Assembly: GCA_023443865.1 (NCBI GenBank)
Contig: JAEZST010000022.1
Coordinates: 496,001-560,000 of the forward strand
Reading direction: 5' to 3'
Length of the DNA stretch: 64,000 nt
DNA from: Spirochaetota bacterium
GTDB lineage: Bacteria; Spirochaetota; Spirochaetia; Treponematales; Treponemataceae
The position numbers and the translations under genes are program-made. Of the stretch, positions 17,903 through 25,413 are shown one piece after another. Below the pieces are notes generated by a model, which was not told where the DNA came from, did no database searches, and worked only from the letters and a program-made list of their open reading frames with translations. The number at the start of each line of letters is the position of its first letter. The stretch's first letter is position 1.

Positions 17903-18763
17903 ATGCACAACCCGAAAGTTACAAGAACCATTTCCGACGATAATATCCTTTCCACCTACCTCAAAGAAATAAACGCGATTCCCCTCCTGACACGGGAAGA
18001 GGAGTTCATATACGCGACGGAAGCGGCTACCGGCGACACGTACGCTCAGGAAATGCTGGTCCGTTCGAATTTACGCTTCGTAGTGAACGTCGCAAAAAAG
18101 TACCAGAATCAGGGTATCCCCCTCATGGACTTAATCAGCGAGGGAAATATAGGTCTGATGAATGCAGTAGAGCGCTTTGACGTTACAAAGGGATACCACT
18201 TCATTTCCTACGCCGTATGGTGGATTCGCCAGGCTATATTAAAGGCGATTTGCGAGAAGTCCAGAATGATCCGGCTCCCTCTCAACAGGGCGAACGAACT
18301 CGTCCAAATCGAGAAAGCGCGCAAGCAGGTTTCCGGCAGCGTCAGCGAAGAGGCCGAAATTCGGGAAATCGCGGGGCTTCTCGATATGGACAGCGACCAC
18401 GTACGGGATATCGTGAACATTGCCCGCGATATGGTTTCTTTGGATACGCCCGTCTTCTCGGACAGGGACTCCAGCAGCATGGGCGATTTTCTCGAGGATA
18501 ATCGCTATGAACAGCCGGAAGAATTCGTTATCGAAAACAACCTGCGCGAGGATATCGACGAACTGCTTGAAACCCTTACGGAGAAAGAGGCGGAGGTCAT
18601 TCGCTACCGCTTCGGTTTGAACGGGTACAAGGCTATGTCGCTCAAGGAGATCGGAAGCCTCTTCAACTTGACCAAGGAACGAATCAGGCAAATCGAGAAG
18701 AAGGCGATTCGAAGGCTCCAGAATCCGACCCGAATGAACCGGCTCGAGGCGTACGTAGCCTGA
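17903..18763 (+). CDS. Group 2 (RpoS-like) sigma70-family factor
   Basis: A 286-residue sigma factor without region 1.1. Region 1.2 (DDNILSTYLKEINAIPLLTR, about 10-30), region 2 with RFVVNVAKKYQNQG, LMDLISEGNIGLMNAVERFD and YAVWWIRQAI (about 60-130), region 3 (140-200) and region 4 with FNLTKERIRQIEKKAIRRLQ (about 215-275) are all present. The start at 17903 (or 17900) is set by GGAGG at 17892-17896; an upstream in-frame ATG at 17861 lies inside the sigma54 promoter and cannot be used. Control by sigma54 recalls the RpoN-RpoS cascade of Borrelia. From memory the T. pallidum counterpart is TP1012, next to groES. Confidence 0.9.
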   Translation: MHNPKVTRTISDDNILSTYLKEINAIPLLTREEEFIYATEAATGDTYAQEMLVRSNLRFVVNVAKKYQNQGIPLMDLISEGNIGLMNAVERFDVTKGYHFISYAVWWIRQAILKAICEKSRMIRLPLNRANELVQIEKARKQVSGSVSEEAEIREIAGLLDMDSDHVRDIVNIARDMVSLDTPVFSDRDSSSMGDFLEDNRYEQPEEFVIENNLREDIDELLETLTEKEAEVIRYRFGLNGYKAMSLKEIGSLFNLTKERIRQIEKKAIRRLQNPTRMNRLEAYVA

Positions 18764-18782
18764 TCTTTTAGTCAAAATCGGT

Positions 18783-18788
18783 TATAAT
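18783..18788 (+). promoter_or_regulatory. -10 element of the HAD phosphatase gene
   Basis: TATAAT ten bases before the ATG; the expected start of transcription (about 18795) leaves a leader of three bases. The -35 match is poor (CTGATC). Confidence 0.5.
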
Positions 18789-18797
18789 CGCGGCATC

Positions 18798-19466
18798 ATG
18801 ATAGACGCCGCGATTTTCGATATGGACGGTATCATTTTCGACACCGAGCGCCTCGCGTGCGACGTATGGCGTTCGGTAGCCGGCGAGGCCGGATTCGAAA
18901 TGGAATACCGTCTTTTTTTTTCCTGCGTGGGACTGAATAACCGCGATACAAAAAAGCTCGTTCTTTCCGAAATGGGCCCCGACTTCCCCTACGATCAAAT
19001 TCATGAGCGAGCGCGGGAACGCATTAAAGCGGAGATGGATCGGAGCGGGCCTCCCGAAAAACCCGGCATACGTACGCTTATGCGTTTTCTCGCAGAACGC
19101 GAAATTCCCATAGCCCTCGCGACCTCTACGAGCGAGAGTTCCGCTCGGTGGATGCTGGAACGCGCGGGCATTGCCGATTTCTTTTCCGCGTTCGCCTTCG
19201 GCAGCGAAGTAAAGAAAGGTAAGCCCGCCCCTGATATTTTTCTCCTTGCACGCGACCGTATATCCGGATCTTCCCGCCTGTTATCCGAACGAATCGCGGT
19301 ATTCGAGGATTCACCGGCGGGATTGACCGCCGCATGCGACGCCGGAATGCGCGCCGTTTTCGTCCCCGATATGGTGGAGCCGCCGGTCGAGGTGCTTTCT
19401 CGCGTTTGGAAACAAATAGAGCGTATTGATGAGGCCGCCAACAGTGATTTTTATGCTGAAATTTAA
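18798..19466 (+). CDS. HAD-family phosphatase / beta-phosphoglucomutase-like hydrolase
   Basis: A 222-residue HAD hydrolase. Motif I is FDMDGIIFD with the nucleophile Asp8 and acid/base Asp10, motif II is ALATSTS (Thr/Ser), the motif III Lys is in GSEVKKGKPAPDIF, and motif IV is IAVFEDSPAGLTAA. The helical cap between motifs I and II is of the beta-phosphoglucomutase/phosphoglycolate phosphatase type. Substrate cannot be read from the sequence; sugar phosphates are most likely. No ribosome site is present and the -10 element sits directly upstream. Confidence 0.85.
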   Translation: MIDAAIFDMDGIIFDTERLACDVWRSVAGEAGFEMEYRLFFSCVGLNNRDTKKLVLSEMGPDFPYDQIHERARERIKAEMDRSGPPEKPGIRTLMRFLAEREIPIALATSTSESSARWMLERAGIADFFSAFAFGSEVKKGKPAPDIFLLARDRISGSSRLLSERIAVFEDSPAGLTAACDAGMRAVFVPDMVEPPVEVLSRVWKQIERIDEAANSDFYAEI

Positions 19467-19506
19467 TAAATATGCAATAAAAAGTTATAAATATACAAAA
19501 AAACGC

Positions 19507-19535
19507 TTGACGAGTCCGAAGGGTTCCTATACTAT
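19507..19535 (+). promoter_or_regulatory. glnA promoter
   Basis: TTGACG (19507-19512), 17-base spacer, TACTAT (19530-19535). Transcription would start near 19542, upstream of a terminator hairpin. Confidence 0.65.
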
Positions 19536-19550
19536 GAGGATATCAAATGT

Positions 19551-19593
19551 GAACGAGGACGTTCCTACATCGATGTAGGAACGTCTTTTTTTT
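19551..19593 (+). terminator. Leader terminator/antiterminator of glnA
   Basis: GACGTTCCTACA (19558-19569), loop TCGA, TGTAGGAACGTC (19574-19585), then eight T: a perfect 12-bp terminator between promoter and ribosome site (AGGAGG 19601-19606). An alternative hairpin GAACG-AGGA-CGTTC (19551-19564) uses the same left arm and would prevent the terminator, which is the design of an attenuator. Confidence 0.8.
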
Positions 19594-19611
19594 ATTCGCG
19601 AGGAGGCGAGT

Positions 19612-20943
19612 ATGGGTTTGCTGTCAAAGAACGATATTGTTTCGTTGGTGAAGGATGATGACGTTGGATTTATCAGGCTGCAGTTTACCGATCTTTTCGG
19701 TCAGATGAAAAACGTCGCCATTACGCCCGGACAACTTCAGAAATGCCTTGATAACCAGTGCATGATCGACGGTTCCTCAATCGAAGGCTTCGTTCGCATA
19801 GAAGAATCCGATATGTACCTTCATCCTGATCTTGACTCCTTCAATTTATTGCCCTGGCGGCCTCAGCAAAGTAAGGTCGCGCGGTTTATTTGCGACGTTT
19901 TTACGCCCGACGGGAAGCCCTTTGAGGGTTCGCCCCGCTACGTGCTGAAAAAGCAGCTGGAACGGGCCGCAAAGATGGGATACACCTTCAACGTCGGCCC
20001 GGAACTCGAGTTTTTCCTCTTTCATACGGATGGAGAGGGTAATCCGACCCTCGAGACCCACGACAACGCGGGTTATTTTGACCTTGGACCCACCGATATG
20101 GGGGAAAACGCACGCCGGGAAATGGTGTTAACCCTAGAGCAAATGGGTTTCGAGATCGAGGCTTCCCATCATGAAGTTGCGCCGGGCCAGCATGAAATCG
20201 ATTTCCGCTTCGATGACGCGCTAAAAACGGCCGATCGCGTTATGACTTTCAAGCTCGCGATTAAAACCATCGCGCAACGGCACGGTTTGCACGCTTCTTT
20301 TATGGCGAAGCCGGTGGCGGGAGTGAATGGCTCGGGAATGCATACGAATATGTCGCTCATGAAAGGGACCGAAAACGCCTTTTACGACGAGGGCGATCCC
20401 CTGGGCCTGAGCAAGGCGGCCAGGCAATTCGTGGCGGGAATTCTCGCCCACGGTCGCGGCCTGACGGCGATAACCAATCCGACGGTGAATTCGTATAAGC
20501 GGCTCGTTCCGGGCTATGAGGCCCCGGTCTATATGGCCTGGTCCCCGGCAAACCGAAGCCCGCTTATCCGCGTTCCCGCCGCGCGGGGAAAGTCCACCCG
20601 GCTCGAGCTTCGCTCTCCCGACCCCATGTGCAACCCGTATCTCGCGTTCGCGGTGATACTCGCCGCGGGCTTGGACGGTATTGAAAAGGGCCTGACGCCG
20701 CCGGCATCAACGGAGATGAATATCTTCAAGATGACCGAGGAAGAGAGGGCCAAGCGGGGAATCGGCAGCTTACCGGGAAGCCTCGAGGAGGCGCTCGCCT
20801 GCATGAAGGAAGACCCGCTCATTCGCGAGACCCTGGGCGAGCATATCTATTCGAGGTTTATCGAAGCCAAAGAGAACGAGTGGAATGAATACCGTTCGCG
20901 CGTGACTCCCTGGGAATTGGACGCGTACCTGACGAAATACTGA
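19612..20943 (+). CDS. glnA: Glutamine synthetase type I (alpha subgroup)
   Basis: A 443-residue enzyme making glutamine from glutamate, ammonia and ATP. Motifs: MIDGSSIEGFVRIEESDMYL (as in Bacillus GlnA, including the Arg for feedback inhibition), GPELEFFLF, EVAPGQHEIDFRF, GSGMHTNMSL, NPTVNSYKRLVPG and RSPLIRVPAARG. The enteric adenylylation site NLYDLP is NIFKMT here, so the modified Tyr is Phe. The 3' end lies two bases before the ANTAR gene, which makes an operon. Leader attenuation and product feedback are therefore the likely controls. Confidence 0.96.
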   Translation: MGLLSKNDIVSLVKDDDVGFIRLQFTDLFGQMKNVAITPGQLQKCLDNQCMIDGSSIEGFVRIEESDMYLHPDLDSFNLLPWRPQQSKVARFICDVFTPDGKPFEGSPRYVLKKQLERAAKMGYTFNVGPELEFFLFHTDGEGNPTLETHDNAGYFDLGPTDMGENARREMVLTLEQMGFEIEASHHEVAPGQHEIDFRFDDALKTADRVMTFKLAIKTIAQRHGLHASFMAKPVAGVNGSGMHTNMSLMKGTENAFYDEGDPLGLSKAARQFVAGILAHGRGLTAITNPTVNSYKRLVPGYEAPVYMAWSPANRSPLIRVPAARGKSTRLELRSPDPMCNPYLAFAVILAAGLDGIEKGLTPPASTEMNIFKMTEEERAKRGIGSLPGSLEEALACMKEDPLIRETLGEHIYSRFIEAKENEWNEYRSRVTPWELDAYLTKY

Positions 20944-20945
20944 AC

Positions 20946-21512
20946 ATGAAGAGCGTCGTCATAGCGTTTTCAAATCCGCTTTTGACCGACTGGGTTTCTT
21001 CGGTGCTCAAGAGGAGCGGGTATACCGTAGAGTACACCTGTTCAACCGGCGGTGATACGGTGCGGGTCTCTGAGTTCTGTACCAGTATGGTCATAGTGAG
21101 CGGATTCCAGTTTCCTGATATGACCGTTGAAGATCTCGCGGGGATTCTCGCGGGGCGGATGGCGTTGGTCACCATCCTGCTGCCGCACCAACGGGATTTG
21201 TTATTCAGGAACGATATCGTTGCGTTGCCGTATCCCCTGTCACCCGTGGAACTGATCGCTACCGTGGACAGGGCCGAAAAGGAAACCGCCAAGAGCGCGG
21301 TTTCTGGGGGTATGGCGGCGGAACGGAAGGGCGGTTCGGGGCGTTCGGCGGAGGAAAAGCTGCTTATCCTGAAGGCGAAGAATTCGCTCATGGAGCGTTT
21401 CGGGATGACGGAATCGCAGGCGCACCGTTTTTTGCAGAAGAACAGCATGGATCACGGGCTGAAGATAATCGACGCGGCCAGGAAGATCATAGAAGGCTCG
21501 TTCGAGTTTTAG
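20946..21512 (+). CDS. ANTAR-domain RNA-binding antiterminator with pseudo-receiver
   Basis: A 188-residue regulator. The N-terminal 115 residues have the alternating strands of a response-regulator receiver (KSVVIAFSNPLLTDWVSSVL), but the phospho-acceptor position is VIVSG (no Asp) and the conserved Lys-Pro is LPYPLSP, so it is a pseudo-receiver, as in AmiR. A Gly/Ser linker leads to an ANTAR domain (about 135-188; EEKLLILKAKNSLMERFGMT, ESQAHRFLQKNSMDHGLKI). ANTAR domains bind tandem hairpins in nascent leaders and stop termination, often in nitrogen genes. It sits between glnA, whose leader has a terminator, and amtB-glnK. The signal it senses is unknown. Confidence 0.88.
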   Translation: MKSVVIAFSNPLLTDWVSSVLKRSGYTVEYTCSTGGDTVRVSEFCTSMVIVSGFQFPDMTVEDLAGILAGRMALVTILLPHQRDLLFRNDIVALPYPLSPVELIATVDRAEKETAKSAVSGGMAAERKGGSGRSAEEKLLILKAKNSLMERFGMTESQAHRFLQKNSMDHGLKIIDAARKIIEGSFEF

Positions 21513-21599
21513 CGCCTCGGGCGAGATAGCTACTTTTTTGTAAAAGCCGGCGTTGCCGGTTCAACATAGTTTGTTACGCTTTTATTCGAGCAATACTGG

Positions 21600-21617
21600 G
21601 AAGACAAGGGGGTCTTT
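21600..21617 (+). promoter_or_regulatory. Hexaloop hairpin in the amtB leader, possible ANTAR target
   Basis: AAGAC (21601-21605), loop AAGGGG, GTCTT (21612-21616), with a flanking G-U pair. The six-base loop has A at position 1 and G at position 4, the pattern of ANTAR-bound loops. A clear second hairpin of the same type was not found; AATGA/TCATT (about 21635-21652) forms a different one. Confidence 0.4.
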
Positions 21618-21669
21618 TAAGTCTTTGTGGAAGAATGAGCCGAAAGTCATTCATCTAGGAGGAATTGCC

Positions 21670-23076
21670 GTGAACAAAAGACTTTTAGTGATAGTGGCCA
21701 GCGTGCTGCTATTGGGCGTGTTCATGCCGACATTCGTCGCCGCGCAGTCTGCCGGGGACCCGGGCACGTACACGAAAGCCGAAATCGACGGGCTTCTTGA
21801 AAGCAAGGCGACTACCGACGCAACCACCATGATCTGGATGGTCGTGGGAGCGGCGCTGGTTTTCATCATGCAGGCTGGATTCGCGCTTGTGGAGGTCGGA
21901 CTCACCCGTGCCAAGAACACGGCAAACATCCTCATGAAGAACTTAATGGACTTCTGCCTTGGATCGCTCGCGTTCTTCTTCATCGGTTTCGGCATTATGT
22001 ACGGCGCCGATAAAAGCGGGATTTTCGGGACCGACCAGTTCGCGATGCTCGGAATAGATCCCGCGGATTGGGCCGGCAAGATGCGCGACTGGTTCTTCCA
22101 GGTCGTGTTCGCCGCCACCGCCGCGACCATCGTTTCCGGAGCTGTCGCCGAACGCATTAAATTCAAGGCCTACCTGATCTATACCGTATTCCTTTCCGCC
22201 CTGGTGTATCCCGTGGCCGGTCACTGGATATGGGGCGGCGGTTGGCTCGCCGGGCTCGGCATGCACGACTTTGCCGGTTCCACCGTGGTGCACTCCATCG
22301 GCGGATGGGCGGCACTCATGGGCGCGATAATCCTCGGCCCCCGTATCGGAAAATACGTGAAGATCGACGGAAAGACCGTGGTTCGCGCCATTCCTGGCCA
22401 CAACATGACCTTCGCCATGCTCGGCGTGTTCCTTCTCTGGTTCGGATGGTACGGGTTCAACCCCGCTTCAACGCTGAACGGAAACGACCCGATGATCGCC
22501 CACGTCGCGGTCACCACCACCCTCGGCGCGGCCGCCGGAGCCTTCGCCGCCATGCTTACCGCGTGGTTCTGGTTCAAGAAGCCCGACGTATCGATGACCA
22601 TGAACGGCGCCCTTGCGGGCCTCGTGGCGATCACCGCTCCCTGTTACGCCGTTGACCCGATTCCTGCGGTCATTATCGGGCTTATAGCGGGCGTCCTCGT
22701 GGTGCTTTCCGTAGAGTTCTTCGATAAGCTGCTCCATATCGACGATCCAGTCGGCGCTGTTTCCGTCCACCTGGTAAACGGGATCTGGGGTACGCTCGCG
22801 GTTGGCTTGTTCGCGGCTCCCGGCCGGCTTGCCGGCAATCCGGTTTTCGAGAACGGCGGCCTCTTCTTCGGGGGCGGCGCGGCAGGCCTCGGGGTTCAGG
22901 CGCTTGGCGTGGTAACCGTCGGCGCGTGGGTATGCCTTACCATGGGAGCGGTTTTCGGCGTGCTGAAGGCCATGGGTAAGCTTCGCGTGCCCAAGAAGGA
23001 AGAGATGCAGGGGCTCGATATCAACGAGCACGGCGCGGACGCCTATCACGGCTTCCAGCACTTCAGCAACATGTAA
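21670..23076 (+). CDS. amtB: Ammonium transporter AmtB
   Basis: A 468-residue membrane protein with a signal-peptide-like N-terminus (KRLLVIVASVLLLGVFMPTF) and 11 membrane helices. It has the pore twin-His signature: VVHSIGGWAALMG (His168 equivalent) and VHLVNGIWG (His318 equivalent), and the family sequence LVEVGLTRAKN. Starts with GTG at 21670, chosen because AGGAGG (21657-21662) lies seven bases upstream and the signal peptide begins there. The PII gene follows 12 bases after the stop, the standard amtB-glnK pair in which PII plugs the pore when nitrogen is plentiful. Confidence 0.95.
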   Translation: MNKRLLVIVASVLLLGVFMPTFVAAQSAGDPGTYTKAEIDGLLESKATTDATTMIWMVVGAALVFIMQAGFALVEVGLTRAKNTANILMKNLMDFCLGSLAFFFIGFGIMYGADKSGIFGTDQFAMLGIDPADWAGKMRDWFFQVVFAATAATIVSGAVAERIKFKAYLIYTVFLSALVYPVAGHWIWGGGWLAGLGMHDFAGSTVVHSIGGWAALMGAIILGPRIGKYVKIDGKTVVRAIPGHNMTFAMLGVFLLWFGWYGFNPASTLNGNDPMIAHVAVTTTLGAAAGAFAAMLTAWFWFKKPDVSMTMNGALAGLVAITAPCYAVDPIPAVIIGLIAGVLVVLSVEFFDKLLHIDDPVGAVSVHLVNGIWGTLAVGLFAAPGRLAGNPVFENGGLFFGGGAAGLGVQALGVVTVGAWVCLTMGAVFGVLKAMGKLRVPKKEEMQGLDINEHGADAYHGFQHFSNM

Positions 23077-23088
23077 GGGGGAGACGGT

Positions 23089-23430
23089 ATGAAACTTATC
23101 ATCGCGTACATTCAGCCGCATAAACTGAACGACGTAAAGCAGAAACTCTACGAAAAGAAGATTTTCAAGCTCTCCGTGACCAACTCCCTCGGCTGCGGCC
23201 AGCAGATGGGATATACCGAGAGTTTCCGCGGCGTCGAGATCGAGGTGAACCTCCTTAAGAAGGTACGCCTGGAGATCGCCGTGAACGACGAATACGAGCA
23301 GACGACGATCGACGCGATCTGCGACGGCGCGTATTCCGGCGAAATCGGCGACGGAAAGATCTTCGTCATGGACCTGAAAGAGTGCGTCCGTATCAGGACG
23401 AAGGAAAAGGGTCCCGCCGCCATAGGCTAA
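23089..23430 (+). CDS. glnK: PII nitrogen regulatory protein (GlnK-like)
   Basis: A 113-residue PII protein. The fold signatures are present: [11 protein letters not shown] at the N-terminus, the T-loop ([17 protein letters not shown], with Gln39), and the B-loop [13 protein letters not shown]. The uridylylation Tyr51 of enteric PII is Ile51 and Tyr46 is Phe46, while Glu50 is kept. The protein should therefore sense ATP/ADP and 2-oxoglutarate by binding alone. Coupled to amtB, so most likely it gates that channel; it could also contact glutamine synthetase or the ANTAR protein, which is speculation. Confidence 0.95.
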   Translation: MKLIIAYIQPHKLNDVKQKLYEKKIFKLSVTNSLGCGQQMGYTESFRGVEIEVNLLKKVRLEIAVNDEYEQTTIDAICDGAYSGEIGDGKIFVMDLKECVRIRTKEKGPAAIG

Positions 23431-23547
23431 CCTTTCCCCGATGCCCGAGCTGCCGCGTCGGGACGGAAACCCCCGCGGGGTTGTCCCGGCGCGCGGCCGA
23501 ACGGGTACCGAAACGCGTTGAACCGCCCGTAGCGATAGCTTGACCGC

Positions 23548-23576
23548 TTGCAGTACGGACGGAAAACGTGTATATT
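23548..23576 (+). promoter_or_regulatory. pyrG promoter
   Basis: TTGCAG (23548-23553), 17-base spacer, TATATT (23571-23576), directly followed by GGGGC at 23577-23581. Transcription should begin in or just after this G-run. Confidence 0.6.
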
Positions 23577-23606
23577 GGGGCGACCAGAGCTTGGAAAACA
23601 AGTGAG

Positions 23607-23638
23607 GAGCCCGGTCAGATGGCCGGGCTCTTTTTTTT
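23607..23638 (+). terminator. Leader terminator of pyrG
   Basis: GAGCCCGG (23607-23614) pairs with CCGGGCTC (23623-23630), followed by eight T. It lies between the promoter and the pyrG ribosome site, about 25-55 bases into the transcript, so it must act as an attenuator or produce a short RNA. Confidence 0.8.
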
Positions 23639-23682
23639 ATTTTCGGACCCCGAACAAGGCGGGGCCCCGCGGGGGAAAACGC

Positions 23683-25311
23683 ATGAAGGCTAAATTCATC
23701 TTTATTACGGGCGGCGTCGTATCGTCGCTGGGAAAGGGAATCACGGCGGCGTCGATCGGGCTTCTATTAAAGAGCCGCGGCGTAAAGGTCGTTAACCAGA
23801 AATTCGATCCGTACTTAAATATCGACCCGGGTACCATGAACCCATTCCAGCACGGAGAGGTATTCGTGACCGTGGACGGCGGCGAAACGGATCTTGACCT
23901 GGGGCATTACGAGCGCTTCACCGACGTTTCCCTCCACCGCTATAACAATACCACCGCGGGCAAGGTCTATCAGGCCATTCTTGACCGCGAGCGCGAGGGC
24001 GGATACCAGGGCAATACCGTGCAGGTCATTCCCCACGTGACCGACGAGATCAAGAACCGCATCCTGCAGTCCGCGCGCGAGCACGACGCCGACGTGATTA
24101 TCACCGAGATCGGCGGTACGGTGGGCGATATCGAGTCGCTGCCCTTTATCGAGGCGATTCGGCAAATCCGGCAAAGCGCCGGCAAGGAAAACTGCATTTT
24201 CGTGCACCTTGGCCTTTTACCCTACCTGAAGGAATGCGGGGAGCTCAAGACGAAGCCCATGCAACACAGCGTGAAGGAGCTTCTCGGGTTCGGTATACAG
24301 CCCGACGTGATCATGTGCCGCAGCGAGCGGTCCATTTCTAAGGGAATTCGAGAGAAACTCAGCCTTTTTTGCAACGTCGAAAAGGACGCCATCATCGAGA
24401 ACCTGAGCGCCAAGTCGATCTATGAAGTGCCGCTCATGCTCGAGCGGGAGGGCTTAGGCAAGATTCTCTGCAAGCTTCTGACCCTTACCGACGTGAAACC
24501 GGAACTCGACGATTGGACTGCGATGGTACACCGGTTCTATCATCCCGATAAGGAAGTGACCATCGCGTTGGTCGGAAAGTACGTGGACCTTCACGACGCC
24601 TATTTAAGCGTTGCCGAGGCGCTTACCGCCGGCGGCATTTACCACGGCGCCAAGGTGCGCATAGACTGGATCAATTCGGAGCATATAACCGACGACGCGG
24701 TTGCCGCGGAAATACTCGGGAAGGCCGACGGCATTATCGTGCCGGGCGGGTTCGGGGATCGCGGAATCGAGGGCATGATACTCGCCGCAAAGTACGCCCG
24801 ACTCAATAAGGTGCCCTATTTCGGCGTGTGCCTGGGCATGCAGATATCCGTCATTGAGTTCGCGCGGAACGTGTTGGGCATGAAGGACGCGAACTCCTCG
24901 GAGTTTTCGTCTACCTCGGAGTATCCGGTTATCGACCTCATGCCCGACCAGCAGGGCGTAAAACTCGGCGGTACCCTCCGGCTCGGCGAGTACCGCTGCC
25001 TGATTACCGAGGGCTCGAACGCGGAGAAGGCATACCGCATGCATGACGTTCAGGAACGGCATCGGCATCGATTCGAGTTCAATAACCTATTCCGCGAGCA
25101 GTTCGAGGCTTCCGATATGCTTTTGACCGGGCGGAATCCCGAGAGGAACCTGATCGAAATCGTGGAATTGAAGGATCACCCATGGTTTACCGGTGTGCAG
25201 TTCCACCCTGAATTCGGTTCCCGGCCAAATAGGCCCCATCCGCTATTCAGGGACTTTATCGGCGCTGCTGCGGTAAACGCGGAATCGAAGGCGGGGACTG
25301 CCGCCAAATAA
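23683..25311 (+). CDS. pyrG: CTP synthase
   Basis: A 542-residue enzyme making CTP from UTP, ATP and glutamine. The N-terminal synthase domain begins [20 protein letters not shown] with the P-loop, then [20 protein letters not shown] and [10 protein letters not shown]; the C-terminal class I glutaminase has the nucleophile in [10 protein letters not shown] and the His/Glu pair in QFHPEF. The start at 23683 was chosen because every CTP synthase begins just before the FITGG strand and a GGGGGA site is upstream. The leader carries a terminator. Confidence 0.97.
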   Translation: MKAKFIFITGGVVSSLGKGITAASIGLLLKSRGVKVVNQKFDPYLNIDPGTMNPFQHGEVFVTVDGGETDLDLGHYERFTDVSLHRYNNTTAGKVYQAILDREREGGYQGNTVQVIPHVTDEIKNRILQSAREHDADVIITEIGGTVGDIESLPFIEAIRQIRQSAGKENCIFVHLGLLPYLKECGELKTKPMQHSVKELLGFGIQPDVIMCRSERSISKGIREKLSLFCNVEKDAIIENLSAKSIYEVPLMLEREGLGKILCKLLTLTDVKPELDDWTAMVHRFYHPDKEVTIALVGKYVDLHDAYLSVAEALTAGGIYHGAKVRIDWINSEHITDDAVAAEILGKADGIIVPGGFGDRGIEGMILAAKYARLNKVPYFGVCLGMQISVIEFARNVLGMKDANSSEFSSTSEYPVIDLMPDQQGVKLGGTLRLGEYRCLITEGSNAEKAYRMHDVQERHRHRFEFNNLFREQFEASDMLLTGRNPERNLIEIVELKDHPWFTGVQFHPEFGSRPNRPHPLFRDFIGAAAVNAESKAGTAAK

Positions 25312-25324
25312 GGCGTTATCGCGC

Positions 25325-25359
25325 AAAAAGGCCGATCCTGAAGGGGATCGGCCTTTTTT
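25325..25359. terminator. Bidirectional terminator between pyrG and the propeller-protein operon
   Basis: AAAAAGGCCGATCC (25325-25338) pairs with GGATCGGCCTTTTT (25345-25358), giving T-runs on both strands for two converging transcripts. Confidence 0.9.
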
Positions 25360-25413
25360 GTTTATCGGGCGTTTTACGCCCCACGCGGGGGGCCGTTCAG
25401 GGCTCTGACCGGT

